Source: Nocardia rhamnosiphila NBRC 108938 (GTDB lineage: Bacteria > Actinomycetota > Actinomycetes > Mycobacteriales > Mycobacteriaceae). From it: DNA of 64,000 nt. Below the pieces are notes generated by a model. It saw nothing but the letters and a program-made list of their open reading frames with translations, made no database searches and had not been told where the DNA came from. Numbering within the stretch: position 1 is the first letter of the stretch; each line of letters starts with the position of its first letter. This document shows positions 56,192 to 64,000 of this stretch, one piece after another. The stretch covers positions 744,001-808,000 of the forward strand of contig NZ_JOAJ01000001.1 of NCBI RefSeq assembly GCF_000720425.1, in the 5' to 3' direction. The translations under genes and the position numbers were made by a program.

Positions 56192-56986
56192 TCATACTCC
56201 GGCGATGTCACGACGATGGAAGACCGGGAGCCCGGCCACCAGTGCCACGGCTCCCGCCGACAGTAGCCAGCCGTATGCGGCAGGAAGCCCGGCGCCCAAG
56301 GGTCCACCGTCGATGGCCTGGTGAAAAGGTGACAGCGCGCCCCAGGGCCGCACAGCATCGACGAGTTTGCTCGCCACGTACAAAACGTACGCTGCTACCG
56401 CGAATGCCGAGGTGAGCGCTATGGCCAGAACGCGGCGGCCGGTCGCGGCGCCTATCGCCAAGGCGAGCCAGCCGAACTCGACCGCGATGAGCACCATGGC
56501 CACGGCACCGGTCAGCGCCGCACCGACCGCGACGCCGAGACCGAATACCGCGGAGAACACGGTGACCGCGACGAACAGCACCGTTCCCAGCGCCGAAGCC
56601 GCGGTGGCGAGCACGGCGGCCTGCTCGAGTACCAGTCGTATCGGCGTCACCCTGGTCATCAGCAGAACCTCCAGGGTTCCGGCTTCTTCTTCGCCGGCTA
56701 TCGCCCTGGCACCTCGGCCGATCGCGAATACGAGGAACAGGGTCGGCAGTAACATGCTGAACAGCTCGATATTGAGAAACCCGGTGCCGGTGCCGAATTC
56801 GTCCAGGCCGAACAGCTCACGTAATGGTTCGGGATAGTTCTTCACGAAGTCCTGCATGCCTGCCGTATTCGAGAGCGATGGCCACAGTGCGCTCTCCAGA
56901 AGTACCAGCGCGACTATGCCGATGCTCCACCCCGCTAGGCCGCGTCGCTGATCGCGCAAGCACTTCAGATAAACATTGCGGAGCAT
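56192..56986 (-). CDS. ABC-2-type transporter permease
   Basis: 264 residues, about six hydrophobic helices (VALVLLESALW, LFSMLLPTLFLVFAIG, LGTVLFVAVTVFSAVFG, AVAMVLIAVEFGWLALAIG, VAAYVLYVASKL, GWLLSAGAVALVAGL). The block GARAIAGEEEAGTLEVLL after helix 2 is the ABC-2 permease signature. Starts 6 bp after the ATPase gene, so the two form an export pair for an unknown compound; antibiotics or lipids are typical. Confidence 0.9.
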   Translation of the reverse strand: MLRNVYLKCLRDQRRGLAGWSIGIVALVLLESALWPSLSNTAGMQDFVKNYPEPLRELFGLDEFGTGTGFLNIELFSMLLPTLFLVFAIGRGARAIAGEEEAGTLEVLLMTRVTPIRLVLEQAAVLATAASALGTVLFVAVTVFSAVFGLGVAVGAALTGAVAMVLIAVEFGWLALAIGAATGRRVLAIALTSAFAVAAYVLYVASKLVDAVRPWGALSPFHQAIDGGPLGAGLPAAYGWLLSAGAVALVAGLPVFHRRDIAGV

Positions 56987-56992
56987 GACGTT

Positions 56993-57880
56993 TCAGTCCT
57001 GTCCGTAGTAGCCGAGGAAGACCTCTTCGAGGTCCGGTTCACGGCTGACGAGATCGATGACGTCGTAAGGCGCGATCGCTTTCACCAATTCGGCCGTGGA
57101 ACCATCCATCTCGACCTCCACTCGGTGTCGATCCGGGCCCCGGTACACGTGCCGTACTCCGGGGAGGTCTCTCAACACGGTCGGGGCCGGCGCCGGGCCG
57201 GCGAATGTCAGGTCGAGGTGGCGTACTGTCCGTCCGGTGAACTCGGCCACGGATCGAACCTCGATGAGACGGCCTTTTCGTAGCATCCCGACGGTATCGG
57301 CGACCGCTTCCACCTCCGATAACACGTGCGAGGAGAGGAAAACCGTGCGCCCGCTGTCGCGTACCTCCCGCGCCATGGCGAGAAATTCCCGCTGTACCAG
57401 CGGATCGAGGCCGCTCGTGGGTTCGTCGAGGAGCACTACCGGCGGCTCGGTCATGAATGCCGCCACGATGCCGACCTTCTGCCGGTTGCCGTGGGACATT
57501 GCACCGATGCGGGTCGTGACGTCCAGATCGAGGCGGTCGGCTATGCCACGACGCACTTTCGGGTCGACGCCGCCATGCAGATGCGCGAGATAGCCGAGGT
57601 ATTGCTCGGCGGTCAGATCCGGGTAGGCGACGAACTGTCCGGGCAGATATCCGAGGTTGCGTTGCGCTCGCTTTCTCTCGCGCACCGTGTCCGCGCCGCA
57701 GATGCGAGCCGAACCACGCGTCGGGCGCATCAGACCGGCGAGGATCCGGATCGTAGTAGTCTTTCCCGCGCCGTTCGGTCCGACATATCCGAAGATCACT
57801 CCGGCAGTGACCCGCAGTGTCACCTCGTCGAGCGCCACCGTGCTCCGGTAGGACTTGCCGAGTCCTGTGAGCTCGATCAT
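56993..57880 (-). CDS. ABC transporter ATP-binding protein
   Basis: 295 residues from ATG 57880 (GGAGG eight bases upstream); 46 in-frame codons upstream are rejected. Walker A GPNGAGKT (residues 34-41), Q-loop LGYLPGQFV, signature MSHGNRQKVGI in place of LSGGQ, Walker B VVLLDEPTSGLDP and switch His in LSSHVLSEVE. C-terminal DUF4162-like regulatory domain (VRHLDLTFAGPAPAP onward, ending EPDLEEVFLGYYG). Drug/lipid exporter type; operon with the permease directly downstream. 157 bp separates it from hspX upstream. Confidence 0.95.
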   Translation of the reverse strand: MIELTGLGKSYRSTVALDEVTLRVTAGVIFGYVGPNGAGKTTTIRILAGLMRPTRGSARICGADTVRERKRAQRNLGYLPGQFVAYPDLTAEQYLGYLAHLHGGVDPKVRRGIADRLDLDVTTRIGAMSHGNRQKVGIVAAFMTEPPVVLLDEPTSGLDPLVQREFLAMAREVRDSGRTVFLSSHVLSEVEAVADTVGMLRKGRLIEVRSVAEFTGRTVRHLDLTFAGPAPAPTVLRDLPGVRHVYRGPDRHRVEVEMDGSTAELVKAIAPYDVIDLVSREPDLEEVFLGYYGQD

Positions 57881-58037
57881 CACCGCGCCTCCGCATCGTG
57901 TCCCGATCGTCTCCACCGAGGCCGTCCGGCCGAAGCGAACCCCCGATTGCCGGTTGCGGAAGGGTCCGGTCTCTCGGTGTTGGCGCGCACCGCCGGATCC
58001 AGCACGTCCGGCGTTCACGCGGCGGTACGGCGCCGGA

Positions 58038-58469
58038 TCATTCGGCTCGTTTCACCTCTACCTTCTTCGCCTCTGCCGTCGGCTCGGTGACGGGGACCGA
58101 GACAGTCAGAATTCCTTTGGCATAGCTGGCTTCGATGCCGTCTTCGTCGGCGCCACGCGGTAGCGCGATGGTCCGGACGAACGAGCCGTAGCTGAATTCC
58201 GAGCGGCCTCGCTCTTCGTGCTTCTCCGAGCGTTCGGCCCTGATGGTCAACTGCCCGTCACGCACGGAAATATCGACGTCCTTGTCCGGATCCACTCCGG
58301 GTATCTCGGCCCTGAGCAGATATCGGCCGTCGTCGACAGAATCCTCTACCCGCAGCAGATGAGTGCCGAACATCGCGGCCAAGCCGGTGGCCGGGGCCAG
58401 CGAGTTCCAGACCTCGGCGAAGTCGGGTAGTAACGAATGCTGCTGACGGTGCGCAGGGAGAAGACTCAT
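58038..58469 (-). CDS. hspX: Small heat-shock protein (alpha-crystallin, HspX/Acr-like)
   Basis: 143 residues, ATG after AGGAGGAACA. Closely follows mycobacterial HspX along its length: GTHLLRVEDSVDDGRYLLRAEIPGVDPDKDVDI (abridged), GQLTIRAERSEKHEERGRSEFSYGSFVRTIALP (abridged) and YAKGILTVSVPV with the IxI/V-type tail region. HspX is an ATP-independent chaperone of the hypoxia (DosR) regulon in M. tuberculosis. I looked for a DosR box in the ~270 bp upstream and saw no full site. Next to poxB and an ABC exporter, but separately promoted. Confidence 0.92.
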   Translation of the reverse strand: MSLLPAHRQQHSLLPDFAEVWNSLAPATGLAAMFGTHLLRVEDSVDDGRYLLRAEIPGVDPDKDVDISVRDGQLTIRAERSEKHEERGRSEFSYGSFVRTIALPRGADEDGIEASYAKGILTVSVPVTEPTAEAKKVEVKRAE

Positions 58470-58739
58470 TGTTCCTCCTGATCGTTGGGCTGTCGGTTGA
58501 CAGTGTCGATTCCACGCTTCGGCGGGCCGTCGCGGTAGGGGCGGCAGTCATCTACTCCAGAGGCCCATGTCGCCGGCACAAGGGACCGAATATATCGGAA
58601 GCTCCCCGTCGGATTCCGGCGTGTGTGGTTGCCCGAGCGCGCGGCGACGACGGGCTGCTCACCGGAGGCAGCGCGATCCTGTCCCACCGATGCAGGGCGG
58701 TCGATCGTTCCATCTGCCGCCCGGTCTACCGGATTAGGG

Positions 58740-59078
58740 TCAGGGTAGAACTTGCGGGATCAAGTCCGGACGAAGACAGCCGACCAGGGCGCCGATCACG
58801 GAGCCGAGAAGTGAGCCGGCTGCGGATCCGGTGGCCGACCCGACCGCGGAACCGACCGAGCCTCCCGCGGACGAGCCGTTCAACACCGGATCGGGAATCA
58901 GCGCGTGCGGGTTGGTCGCGATATCCTCGCTTTTCTGCAAGGGAATGCCGGCCACGGGCATGGCTCGGTCGGTCGCGGCTTCAGCGGCGGACGGACCCGC
59001 GAGAACTATGGTCGCGGCCATGGGCAGTGCGCCGAACGCCACCATTCCTGTTGCCTTGACCAGTCTTTTTCCCATCAT
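58740..59078 (-). CDS. Small exported glycine-zipper-like protein
   Basis: 112 residues with an N-terminal signal (LVKATGMVAFGALPMAATIVL, cleavage near AAEAA). The C-terminal part is a Gly/Ser/Ala repeat: GSVGSAVGSATGSAAGSLLG, spaced every four residues, resembling a glycine-zipper membrane segment, then VGCLRPDLIPQVLP. Ribosome site GGAGAGGTGAGC precedes ATGATG. Possibly inserts in or associates with the envelope. No named family recognised. Confidence 0.7.
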   Translation of the reverse strand: MMGKRLVKATGMVAFGALPMAATIVLAGPSAAEAATDRAMPVAGIPLQKSEDIATNPHALIPDPVLNGSSAGGSVGSAVGSATGSAAGSLLGSVIGALVGCLRPDLIPQVLP

Positions 59079-59620
59079 TTCAGCTCACCTCTCCGACCCT
59101 CGGAACAGGCGAGGGTGTGGTACATGGGCCGGAGGCACTCCGGCCGCCAGAATCATAGGCAGGTCGGCGCGGGGTTCGAACCAAGAATGTGAGCAGTAAT
59201 AATGCGCGGCAGTCGGATTCGTGATCGGTCCGATCCGGGGGCGCACCGGTCGCACGGGGTATCCGGGTCGCCGGATCGCCTCCGCCGGTCATATCGGTGC
59301 TGTGCTCCGGCCGGATCGGAGGTCGGGCTCCTGTGCTGCTCGGCCGGCCGGGATATCGCATCGACTCGGCATCGGGTACCCGTTCACGCCGACGGAAGAT
59401 CACATTCGTCGGGTGTCGGCACCCTCGGCACACCGTGACGGGTATCGAGCGGGTGGGTTCGGACGTAGAGCTCGGAGCGGTGCCGGAAACAGGTACACCC
59501 CGGGTCGACCAACCGATGCCCCGGCGATGCGTACCTCGGAAGCTGGTGTGGTAGGCGCCGACCGTCGCCTCTGTGCCTGTTGCCGGTCGGCTGGTGAGCT
59601 CACGATGAGAGGGGAAAGCG
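59079..59620. other. Non-coding stretch with one hairpin
   Basis: 542 bp without a supported gene. GGCCGGAG (59127-59134) and CTCCGGCC (59138-59145) form a perfect 8-bp stem with a 3-base loop, in the leader of the small exported protein on the minus strand. It may be a regulatory hairpin. Open frames elsewhere in this stretch lack ribosome sites and family resemblance. Confidence 0.5.
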
Positions 59621-59887
59621 ATGGATGATCGACAGATCGCAGTGGATCCCGACGGATTTGCTGCCGCGATGGAGGCGCTCGTGATGGATGATCCGCACCC
59701 GAACGGTTCCGTCGCGGACAGCCCCTCGCAATGGCTACGCCGGGCGCTCTATGCCTACGAATGGGCGAAGCGAGCTTGCCGGGAGTCCGGTGAGCGACCG
59801 GATGCCCGGGAAACCGGGCCCGGACGAGCGCGCGCGGCTGTGCTGCGCCATGAGGCTCGTCTGTACGAACAGCAGGCCATGCGATAG
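59621..59887 (+). CDS. Small hypothetical protein
   Basis: 88 residues, ATG with GAGAGGGGAAAGCG upstream. Acidic start (DDRQIAVDPDGFAAAMEALVM) and a helical basic C-terminal half (WLRRALYAYEWAKRACRESG, VLRHEARLYEQQAM). Single Cys. No recognised domain; the AYEWAKRAC helix could be amphipathic. Convergent with the methyltransferase (11 bp apart). Confidence 0.55.
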   Translation: MDDRQIAVDPDGFAAAMEALVMDDPHPNGSVADSPSQWLRRALYAYEWAKRACRESGERPDARETGPGRARAAVLRHEARLYEQQAMR

Positions 59888-59898
59888 ACGAGTGGGCG

Positions 59899-60576
59899 TC
59901 AGTCCTGGCCGGGTGCCGCTTTGGTGGCCACGCCCATGATCAGCGGCCGGACGATCGGGGGCATGTGCCGCCACGACGTTTCCTGCACATCGCCGAGGTC
60001 CAGCCCGCGTGTTCGGATCAGCTCGAGAGTCGCACGATTGCAGTGGCAGCCCTCGGCGAACCGGCGCCACGGGCCGGCGAGGCGGTCCTGCCAACGGGCG
60101 AGTCGCGGCGATTCGGAGCGCACGTGTTCGATGAACAGCAGCTGGCCGCGGGGATGCAATACGCGTTCGATCTCCCGTAGCGCCGCGTCCGGGTCCGCCA
60201 CAGTGCACAACACGAGCGTCGAGACGACAGTGTCCACGGTGCCATCCGCGAACGGCAGCCGTTCCGCCGAGGCGTCGGCAACGCGCGCCCCGTCTCGCCG
60301 ACGGCTCAGCCGCCGCGTCAACCGGGTACGCATCGCGGCTTCCGGTTCGGTCAGGATCAGCTCGTCGAGGTCGTGGGGGTAGTACCGCAAATTGAGGCCG
60401 GTACCGCTACCGAGTTCGACGGTCCGCCCCCGGGCGCGGCCGAGTAGATCCCGCCGGCGATCGGCCATACCCGACCTCTCACCCAGCCAGAGCAGGGGAT
60501 CGTACAGCGCCGCGAACACCCGTGCCCACAGGCCCGAGCCCTTCACCGCTGTCGCCGGTACGGCGCCGCTGCTCAC
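59899..60576 (-). CDS. Class I SAM-dependent methyltransferase (UbiE-like)
   Basis: 225 residues from GTG 60576; an alternative GTG at 60663 adds 29 Arg/Pro-rich residues and cannot be excluded since both have weak ribosome sites. Methyltransf_11 features: VELGSGTGLNLRYYP (SAM-binding motif I), ILTEPEAAM (acidic loop), ASAERLPFADGTVDTVVSTLVLCTVADP and VLHPRGQLLFIEHVRS (abridged). The C-terminal GCHCNRATLELI and LGDVQETSW segments occur in phospholipid- or quinone-type methyltransferases. Divergent from the DUF7144 gene across an A/T-rich palindromic region. Confidence 0.85.
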   Translation of the reverse strand: MSSGAVPATAVKGSGLWARVFAALYDPLLWLGERSGMADRRRDLLGRARGRTVELGSGTGLNLRYYPHDLDELILTEPEAAMRTRLTRRLSRRRDGARVADASAERLPFADGTVDTVVSTLVLCTVADPDAALREIERVLHPRGQLLFIEHVRSESPRLARWQDRLAGPWRRFAEGCHCNRATLELIRTRGLDLGDVQETSWRHMPPIVRPLIMGVATKAAPGQD

Positions 60577-60687
60577 AGCTTCGACCGTACGCCGGGGCCC
60601 GTCCGCGCGCACGCGAATACCGGCCGATCTCCGGAGTATCCATCGGGCCGGGGGAGTGGACACCGCTCGCTGTGTATCAGCGGACTG

Positions 60688-60717
60688 TAGATACGTAGAT
60701 ATGCGAATCTATCTATC
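60688..60717. promoter_or_regulatory. AT-rich repeat/palindrome in divergent promoter
   Basis: Two direct TAGATA-type repeats (TAGATA 60688-60693, TAGAT 60696-60700) face ATCTA (60707-60711) and TCTATC (60712-60717), making TAGAT-N6-ATCTA the perfect core. It lies between the divergent methyltransferase and DUF7144 genes and looks like an ArsR- or TetR-type operator. The region to 60725 is also the most A/T-rich of the neighbourhood, so it may include a promoter. Confidence 0.55.
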
Positions 60718-60854
60718 ATTTTAACGGCACCTGGACCGGCGGTCCCGGTACACCAGCACGCGGATGGGGTGGGCCGGATTCATACGCAACGGGTGAGGTG
60801 TGCAGTGGCCGAGTGGACTTGGGTGAGATCCGATCACTTCTCGGGAGGCGGAAT

Positions 60855-61271
60855 ATGACGACATACAGGACAGAACCTGGAGGCTCTCCGGTGAAGCAGG
60901 GCGTGGCGGCGGTGACCTCGATCGCGGCCGCGGTGCTGTTGCTCGCGGTGGGTGTGCTGTCGATTCTGGCGGGAATCTCGGCGGTCGCGGGCGATGAGCT
61001 GTTCGTGACCGGACCGAACTATATTCTCCAGTTCGACACCACCACCTGGGGCTGGATCCACATCGTGCTGGGGATACTGCTGGTGATCGCTGCTCTCGCC
61101 CTGATGTCCGGCGCGTTGTGGGCGCGGATCACGGCGGTGGTACTGGCCGGGCTGTCGATCATCGCGAACTTCCTGTGGATCCCGTACTACCCGTGGTGGT
61201 CGATCGTGGTCATCGCGATCGACCTGGTGGTCATCTGGGCGGTATCCACCTGGCGGCCGGAACAGATGTAG
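60855..61271 (+). CDS. DUF7144-type membrane protein
   Basis: 138 residues from ATG 60855 (GGGAGG at 60843-60848). Four membrane helices: AVTSIAAAVLLLAVGVLSILAG, WIHIVLGILLVIAALALMSG, ITAVVLAGLSIIANFLWIPYYPWW and SIVVIAIDLVVIWAVS (first and third quoted nearly whole). The pattern helix-short loop-TTWGWIHIVLG and IPYYPWW matches the DUF7144 family, common and function-unknown in actinomycetes. Confidence 0.82.
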   Translation: MTTYRTEPGGSPVKQGVAAVTSIAAAVLLLAVGVLSILAGISAVAGDELFVTGPNYILQFDTTTWGWIHIVLGILLVIAALALMSGALWARITAVVLAGLSIIANFLWIPYYPWWSIVVIAIDLVVIWAVSTWRPEQM

Positions 61272-61379
61272 GACCAGGACTCACGGCTGCCCTTCGCGCC
61301 TCGTCCGAGGTCGCGGCCGGATCATGCGCCGGCGGCCCCCGCTTCCACATCGGTGTGCCGGAGGTCCGGCCGCCGGTGG

Positions 61380-61967
61380 TTATCCGGCCCATTCGTGCGC
61401 GAGCATGGACATCACGGTGGCGTCGATCCACTCGTCCCCGAAGCGCAGTGATTGGCGGAGGACTCCTTCGGCTCGGAAGCCCACCTTCTCGTAGACACGA
61501 TGGGCGCGGCGATTGAAGGCGTAGACCTCCAGTGCGATCCGGTGCAGGCCGAGCTGCTCGAAGCCGTAGCCGACGATCAGGCGCGTGGCCTCGGTGCCCA
61601 GCCCGCGTCCGCGTCCGGCGGGGCCGAGCAGAATGCGGAAGTTGCAGCTGCGGTTGGCGGGGTCCCACTGGTTCAGCACCGCTTCTCCCACGCATCGGTC
61701 GTCGATACTGTCGACGACCGCGAGGTCGAGTCGGTCCCGCTGGGCGGTCCGGCTCGCGTACCAGTCGCGCAACTTCGCGACCTCGGCCGGATCCTCGGGC
61801 GCGAACTCTTGCGTCTCGTCGTGGACACTACCCGTGAGCCGGCGGACCTCCGGGTCGCGCAGCGCCGCACGGATGGCGTCGAGGTCCGCATCGACAAACG
61901 GCCGGAGCAGAACATTTCGGCCGGTGAGGACTGGTTTGACGGAAAAGTCCGGGTGCTGGGACATCAT
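61380..61967 (-). CDS. GNAT N-acetyltransferase (RimJ/RimL type)
   Basis: 195 residues, ATG ATG start. Acetyltransf_3 fold: LLRPFVDADLDAIRAAL at the N-terminus, LDLAVVDSIDDRCVGEAVLNQWD, acetyl-CoA loop RGRGLGTEATRLIVGYGFEQLGLHRIALEVYAFNRRAHRVYEKVGF (quoted in parts: RGRGLGTEA, then YGFEQLGLHRI, then HRVYEKVGF) and REGVL-like FRAEGVLRQSL. Such enzymes acetylate ribosomal protein termini, antibiotics or metabolites; target unknown. Monocistronic. Confidence 0.92.
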   Translation of the reverse strand: MMSQHPDFSVKPVLTGRNVLLRPFVDADLDAIRAALRDPEVRRLTGSVHDETQEFAPEDPAEVAKLRDWYASRTAQRDRLDLAVVDSIDDRCVGEAVLNQWDPANRSCNFRILLGPAGRGRGLGTEATRLIVGYGFEQLGLHRIALEVYAFNRRAHRVYEKVGFRAEGVLRQSLRFGDEWIDATVMSMLAHEWAG

Positions 61968-62138
61968 TGGATTATGTCGGCCGGTCCGCCGACCTGCCCT
62001 ATCGGCCGGCCGCGCCGGGTGCAGCGCCCGTCATCCACCGGCACACTCATCGGACTTCCCGGCCGGCGACGGATCACGACCGTCGATCATCCGTGCCGCG
62101 GCTGATCGCGAGAGCTCACCTACGCCCGGACGCCGGGA

Positions 62139-63518
62139 TCAGATCCTGGTCGCCGCGAGTGAAAGCAACACCACGTTGAGCGCTGTCACGAGGGCGGCCA
62201 CCGACCAGGCCGCCACCGTGGTGAACCGATGGTTGGCGTCGTGACCCATCAGGGTTCGATCGCTGGTGAAGCGAACCAGCGGGACCAGCGCGAACGGTAT
62301 GCCGAAGGACAGGATCACTTGGGAGATGATGAGTGCCCGGGTCGGGTCGACTCCGGCGGCCAGGACTGCGAATGCGGGGATCAGTGTGATCAGCCGACGC
62401 ACGACCAGCGCTACGTGCCGGTGGAGAAGACCTTGCATGATCATGGCGCCGGCGTAGGCGCCGACCGAGGTCGATGCCACGCCCGAGGCGAGGAGGCCGG
62501 TCGCGAGCAGCGCTCCGGCCGCCGGCCCCAGCGCGTCGCCGATTCCGGCGAATGCCGCGTCCAACGAGGTGGCTTCGGTGCGGCCGTGCAGGGTACCGGC
62601 GGCCACCAGCAGCATCGCCAGATTGACCGTACCGGCCAGCAGCATGGCCATCCCGACGTCGCTGCGGGTCGCCCGTAGCAGCCGAGCGAGTTCCGAACGA
62701 GTCCTCGGATGGCCGTGCCGATCCCGGACCAGCCCGGAGTGCAGATACACCGCGTGGGGCATCACGGTGGCGCCGATTATGGCGGCGGCGAGCACCATGC
62801 TCTCGGTCCCGTCGAAACGGGGCACAGCGCCGCCCATCGCGCCGGAAATCGATGGGCGTGCCAGGACCGCACCGGCGAGAAAGCCCAGGGCGATAATGGT
62901 GAGCAGGCCTATCGCGGCCCGTTCGAAGGGTTGTTGCCCGAACCGGTTCTGTATCGCCAGCAATATCATCGACGCGATGCCGGTGACGGCACCGCCCACG
63001 ACAGGCGGAAGGCCGAACAAGATGTGCAACGCGATGGCGCCGCCCACCACTTCGGCGATATCGGTCGCCATGGCGACGGTTTCCGCCTGGACCCAGTACG
63101 CCAGCCGCGCCGGGCGGCTTGTATGGCCACGCACCAGCTCCGGCAGCGTCCGGCCGGTGGCCAACCCGAGTTTCGCGGACAGGTACTGCACCAGACCCGC
63201 CACGGCGTCGGCCACGATGATGACCCACACGAGCAGGTACCCGAACCGCGCGCCCGCACTGATGTTGGCAGCGACATTACCGGGATCGACATACGCGATC
63301 GCCGCCACGAAAGCGGGGCCGAGCAGCACCGCCGCCGAGCGAATTCGCACCAGCGTTGCTCGTCGAGACACGAAACCGGCCGTGCCCATGAACCCCGATA
63401 GTACGGTCGGCCGGAGTCGGTGGGTTCGCGCGGCCGCATCGGAGTGATGTTGCCAGCCGCGCGTATCCGATCCATGACCGCGTCGCCCTGGTCGGCGCTC
63501 GTGGCGGTCGGCGGTCAT
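62139..63518 (-). CDS. mntH: NRAMP-family divalent metal transporter (MntH-like)
   Basis: 459 residues from ATG 63518, preceded by GGGGGGAACCGA; another ATG at 63389 (MGTAGFVSRR) would remove an unusual 43-residue His/Arg-rich leader. NRAMP hallmarks: helix 1 AAIAYVDPGNVAANISAG with DPGN, helix 6 MPHAVYLHSGLV (metal-binding MPH), and 11 hydrophobic segments in all. Imports Mn2+ (possibly Fe2+) with protons. No MntR-type regulator or riboswitch seen nearby. Confidence 0.92.
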   Translation of the reverse strand: MTADRHERRPGRRGHGSDTRGWQHHSDAAARTHRLRPTVLSGFMGTAGFVSRRATLVRIRSAAVLLGPAFVAAIAYVDPGNVAANISAGARFGYLLVWVIIVADAVAGLVQYLSAKLGLATGRTLPELVRGHTSRPARLAYWVQAETVAMATDIAEVVGGAIALHILFGLPPVVGGAVTGIASMILLAIQNRFGQQPFERAAIGLLTIIALGFLAGAVLARPSISGAMGGAVPRFDGTESMVLAAAIIGATVMPHAVYLHSGLVRDRHGHPRTRSELARLLRATRSDVGMAMLLAGTVNLAMLLVAAGTLHGRTEATSLDAAFAGIGDALGPAAGALLATGLLASGVASTSVGAYAGAMIMQGLLHRHVALVVRRLITLIPAFAVLAAGVDPTRALIISQVILSFGIPFALVPLVRFTSDRTLMGHDANHRFTTVAAWSVAALVTALNVVLLSLAATRI

Positions 63519-63690
63519 TCGGTTCCCCCCGGCACCGCCGGTGCGGGCGAAACCGAACAGTTCTCCTGACGGCCGGGTCGATCCCGGTGACGTTGTACCC
63601 GCTGCCGAGGCCCTCGTCCTCTGCCGTGATTCCGGTTCGGGCCGCCAGGGTGAGAGGCAGCGATCCGGTGCGGCGGCGGAGGAGGTTGTC

Positions 63691-63753
63691 ATGAGAACGC
63701 GGAACCCGGTCGTGTGCCGATGGCTCGGTGACGGTGGGGGATGGTCGTGGTGA
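63691..63753 (+). CDS. Possible 20-residue leader peptide
   Basis: ATG 63691 follows GGAGGAGG closely and encodes MRTRNPVVCRWLGDGGGWSW before TGA 63751-63753, which overlaps the next ATG at 63753 (TGATG). Strong ribosome site plus stop-start overlap suggests coupling to the SHOCT gene. Too short to show coding bias. Confidence 0.4.
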   Translation: MRTRNPVVCRWLGDGGGWSW

Positions 63754-64000
63754 TGTGGTACGGCACCGGGATGAGCGGGTGGGGGATCGGGCTGATGGTC
63801 GCCGGCACGGTCCTGTTCTGGGCGCTGGTTGTCTCGGGAACTGTTCTGCTGGTGCGGTATATGGCCTCGTCGGCGACACCGCCACCGAGGGTGTGGGCGA
63901 GTCCGCGACAGGTGCTCGCCGAGCGGTACGCCCGGGGCGAGATCACCGACGACGAGTACGTGCGGCGTATGAAAGTGCTCGATTCACACCCCGATGTCTG
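63753..64000 (+). CDS. SHOCT-domain membrane protein (3' end beyond window)
   Basis: At least 82 codons, running off the right edge. One membrane helix (IGLMVAGTVLFWALVVSG) then a linker with PPPR and the SHOCT motif near residues 55-75: VLAERYARGEITDDEYVRRM. SHOCT domains mediate oligomerisation of small proteins. ATG 63753 overlaps the leader stop; an in-frame ATG at 63741 is the alternative. Confidence 0.8.
   Translation, partial: MWYGTGMSGWGIGLMVAGTVLFWALVVSGTVLLVRYMASSATPPPRVWASPRQVLAERYARGEITDDEYVRRMKVLDSHPDV

Noticed and set aside
58470..58739. DosR box upstream of hspX
   Set aside because: Only a GGGACC fragment is seen near 58581; the paired GTCCC half is missing at the right distance.

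Overview
The window looks like the chromosome of a high-GC mycolic-acid actinomycete, most probably Nocardia or a close relative. This rests on the gene set, not on any database search: a giant NRPS with a DUF6875-like partner, a PPM-type (TIGR00027) methyltransferase, a DUF4254 protein, an HspX-type small heat-shock protein, a KshA-type steroid oxygenase, DUF7144/DUF4232/SPW proteins and uniformly high GC. I saw no rRNA, tRNA, CRISPR array, transposase or phage gene.

Layout. 1-3.6 kb: AraC regulator, DUF2156 (MprF-like) membrane protein and a SAM methyltransferase. 3.7-21.6 kb (minus): a four-module NRPS of about 5,736 residues, Cs-(half C)-A-T-C-A-T-E-C-A-T-E-C-A-T-TE, overlapped at its 3' end by a small DUF6875-like gene. 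22.2-28.2 kb (plus): an oxidoreductase run comprising a cytochrome b561/sulfite-oxidase-fold fusion, a small unknown protein, a two-domain FAD/Fe-S dehydrogenase and an enolase-superfamily enzyme. 28.2-39.4 kb (minus): ten co-directional genes (SDR, GH15, alkyl sulfatase, MFS, serine beta-lactamase-fold hydrolase, two DUF202 proteins, acyl-CoA dehydrogenase, acyl-CoA ligase) facing a divergent TetR. A nearly identical operator-like motif lies at the TetR/ligase divergent promoter and upstream of the MFS gene, so one regulator may control both blocks.

40.2-50.6 kb: an incomplete steroid-ring degradation island. It has a flavin reductase (HsaB-like), a flavin monooxygenase (HsaA-like), an extradiol dioxygenase (HsaC-like), kshA, an Old Yellow Enzyme, two SnoaL-fold proteins (one resembling bile-acid 7-alpha-dehydratase), two IclR and two TetR regulators. 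Two gene remnants (an internal piece of kshB and the tail of an SDR) show that the island has lost genes. Two families of repeated operator-like sites are visible, one at RTTGA-N4-TTGATCWAT and one around TTCCGTTGAGCGGAA.

50.6-64 kb: a TetR-controlled SPW/DUF4254 pair, a family-A DNA polymerase with an apparently inactive exonuclease region, poxB, a DUF4232 secreted protein, an ABC exporter pair, hspX, small secreted and hypothetical proteins, a methyltransferase divergent from a DUF7144 membrane protein, a GNAT acetyltransferase, an NRAMP metal transporter and a truncated SHOCT-domain gene at the right edge. All functional calls come from reading translated sequence and remembered family motifs. 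Substrates, NRPS product and regulator-operator pairings are inferences.
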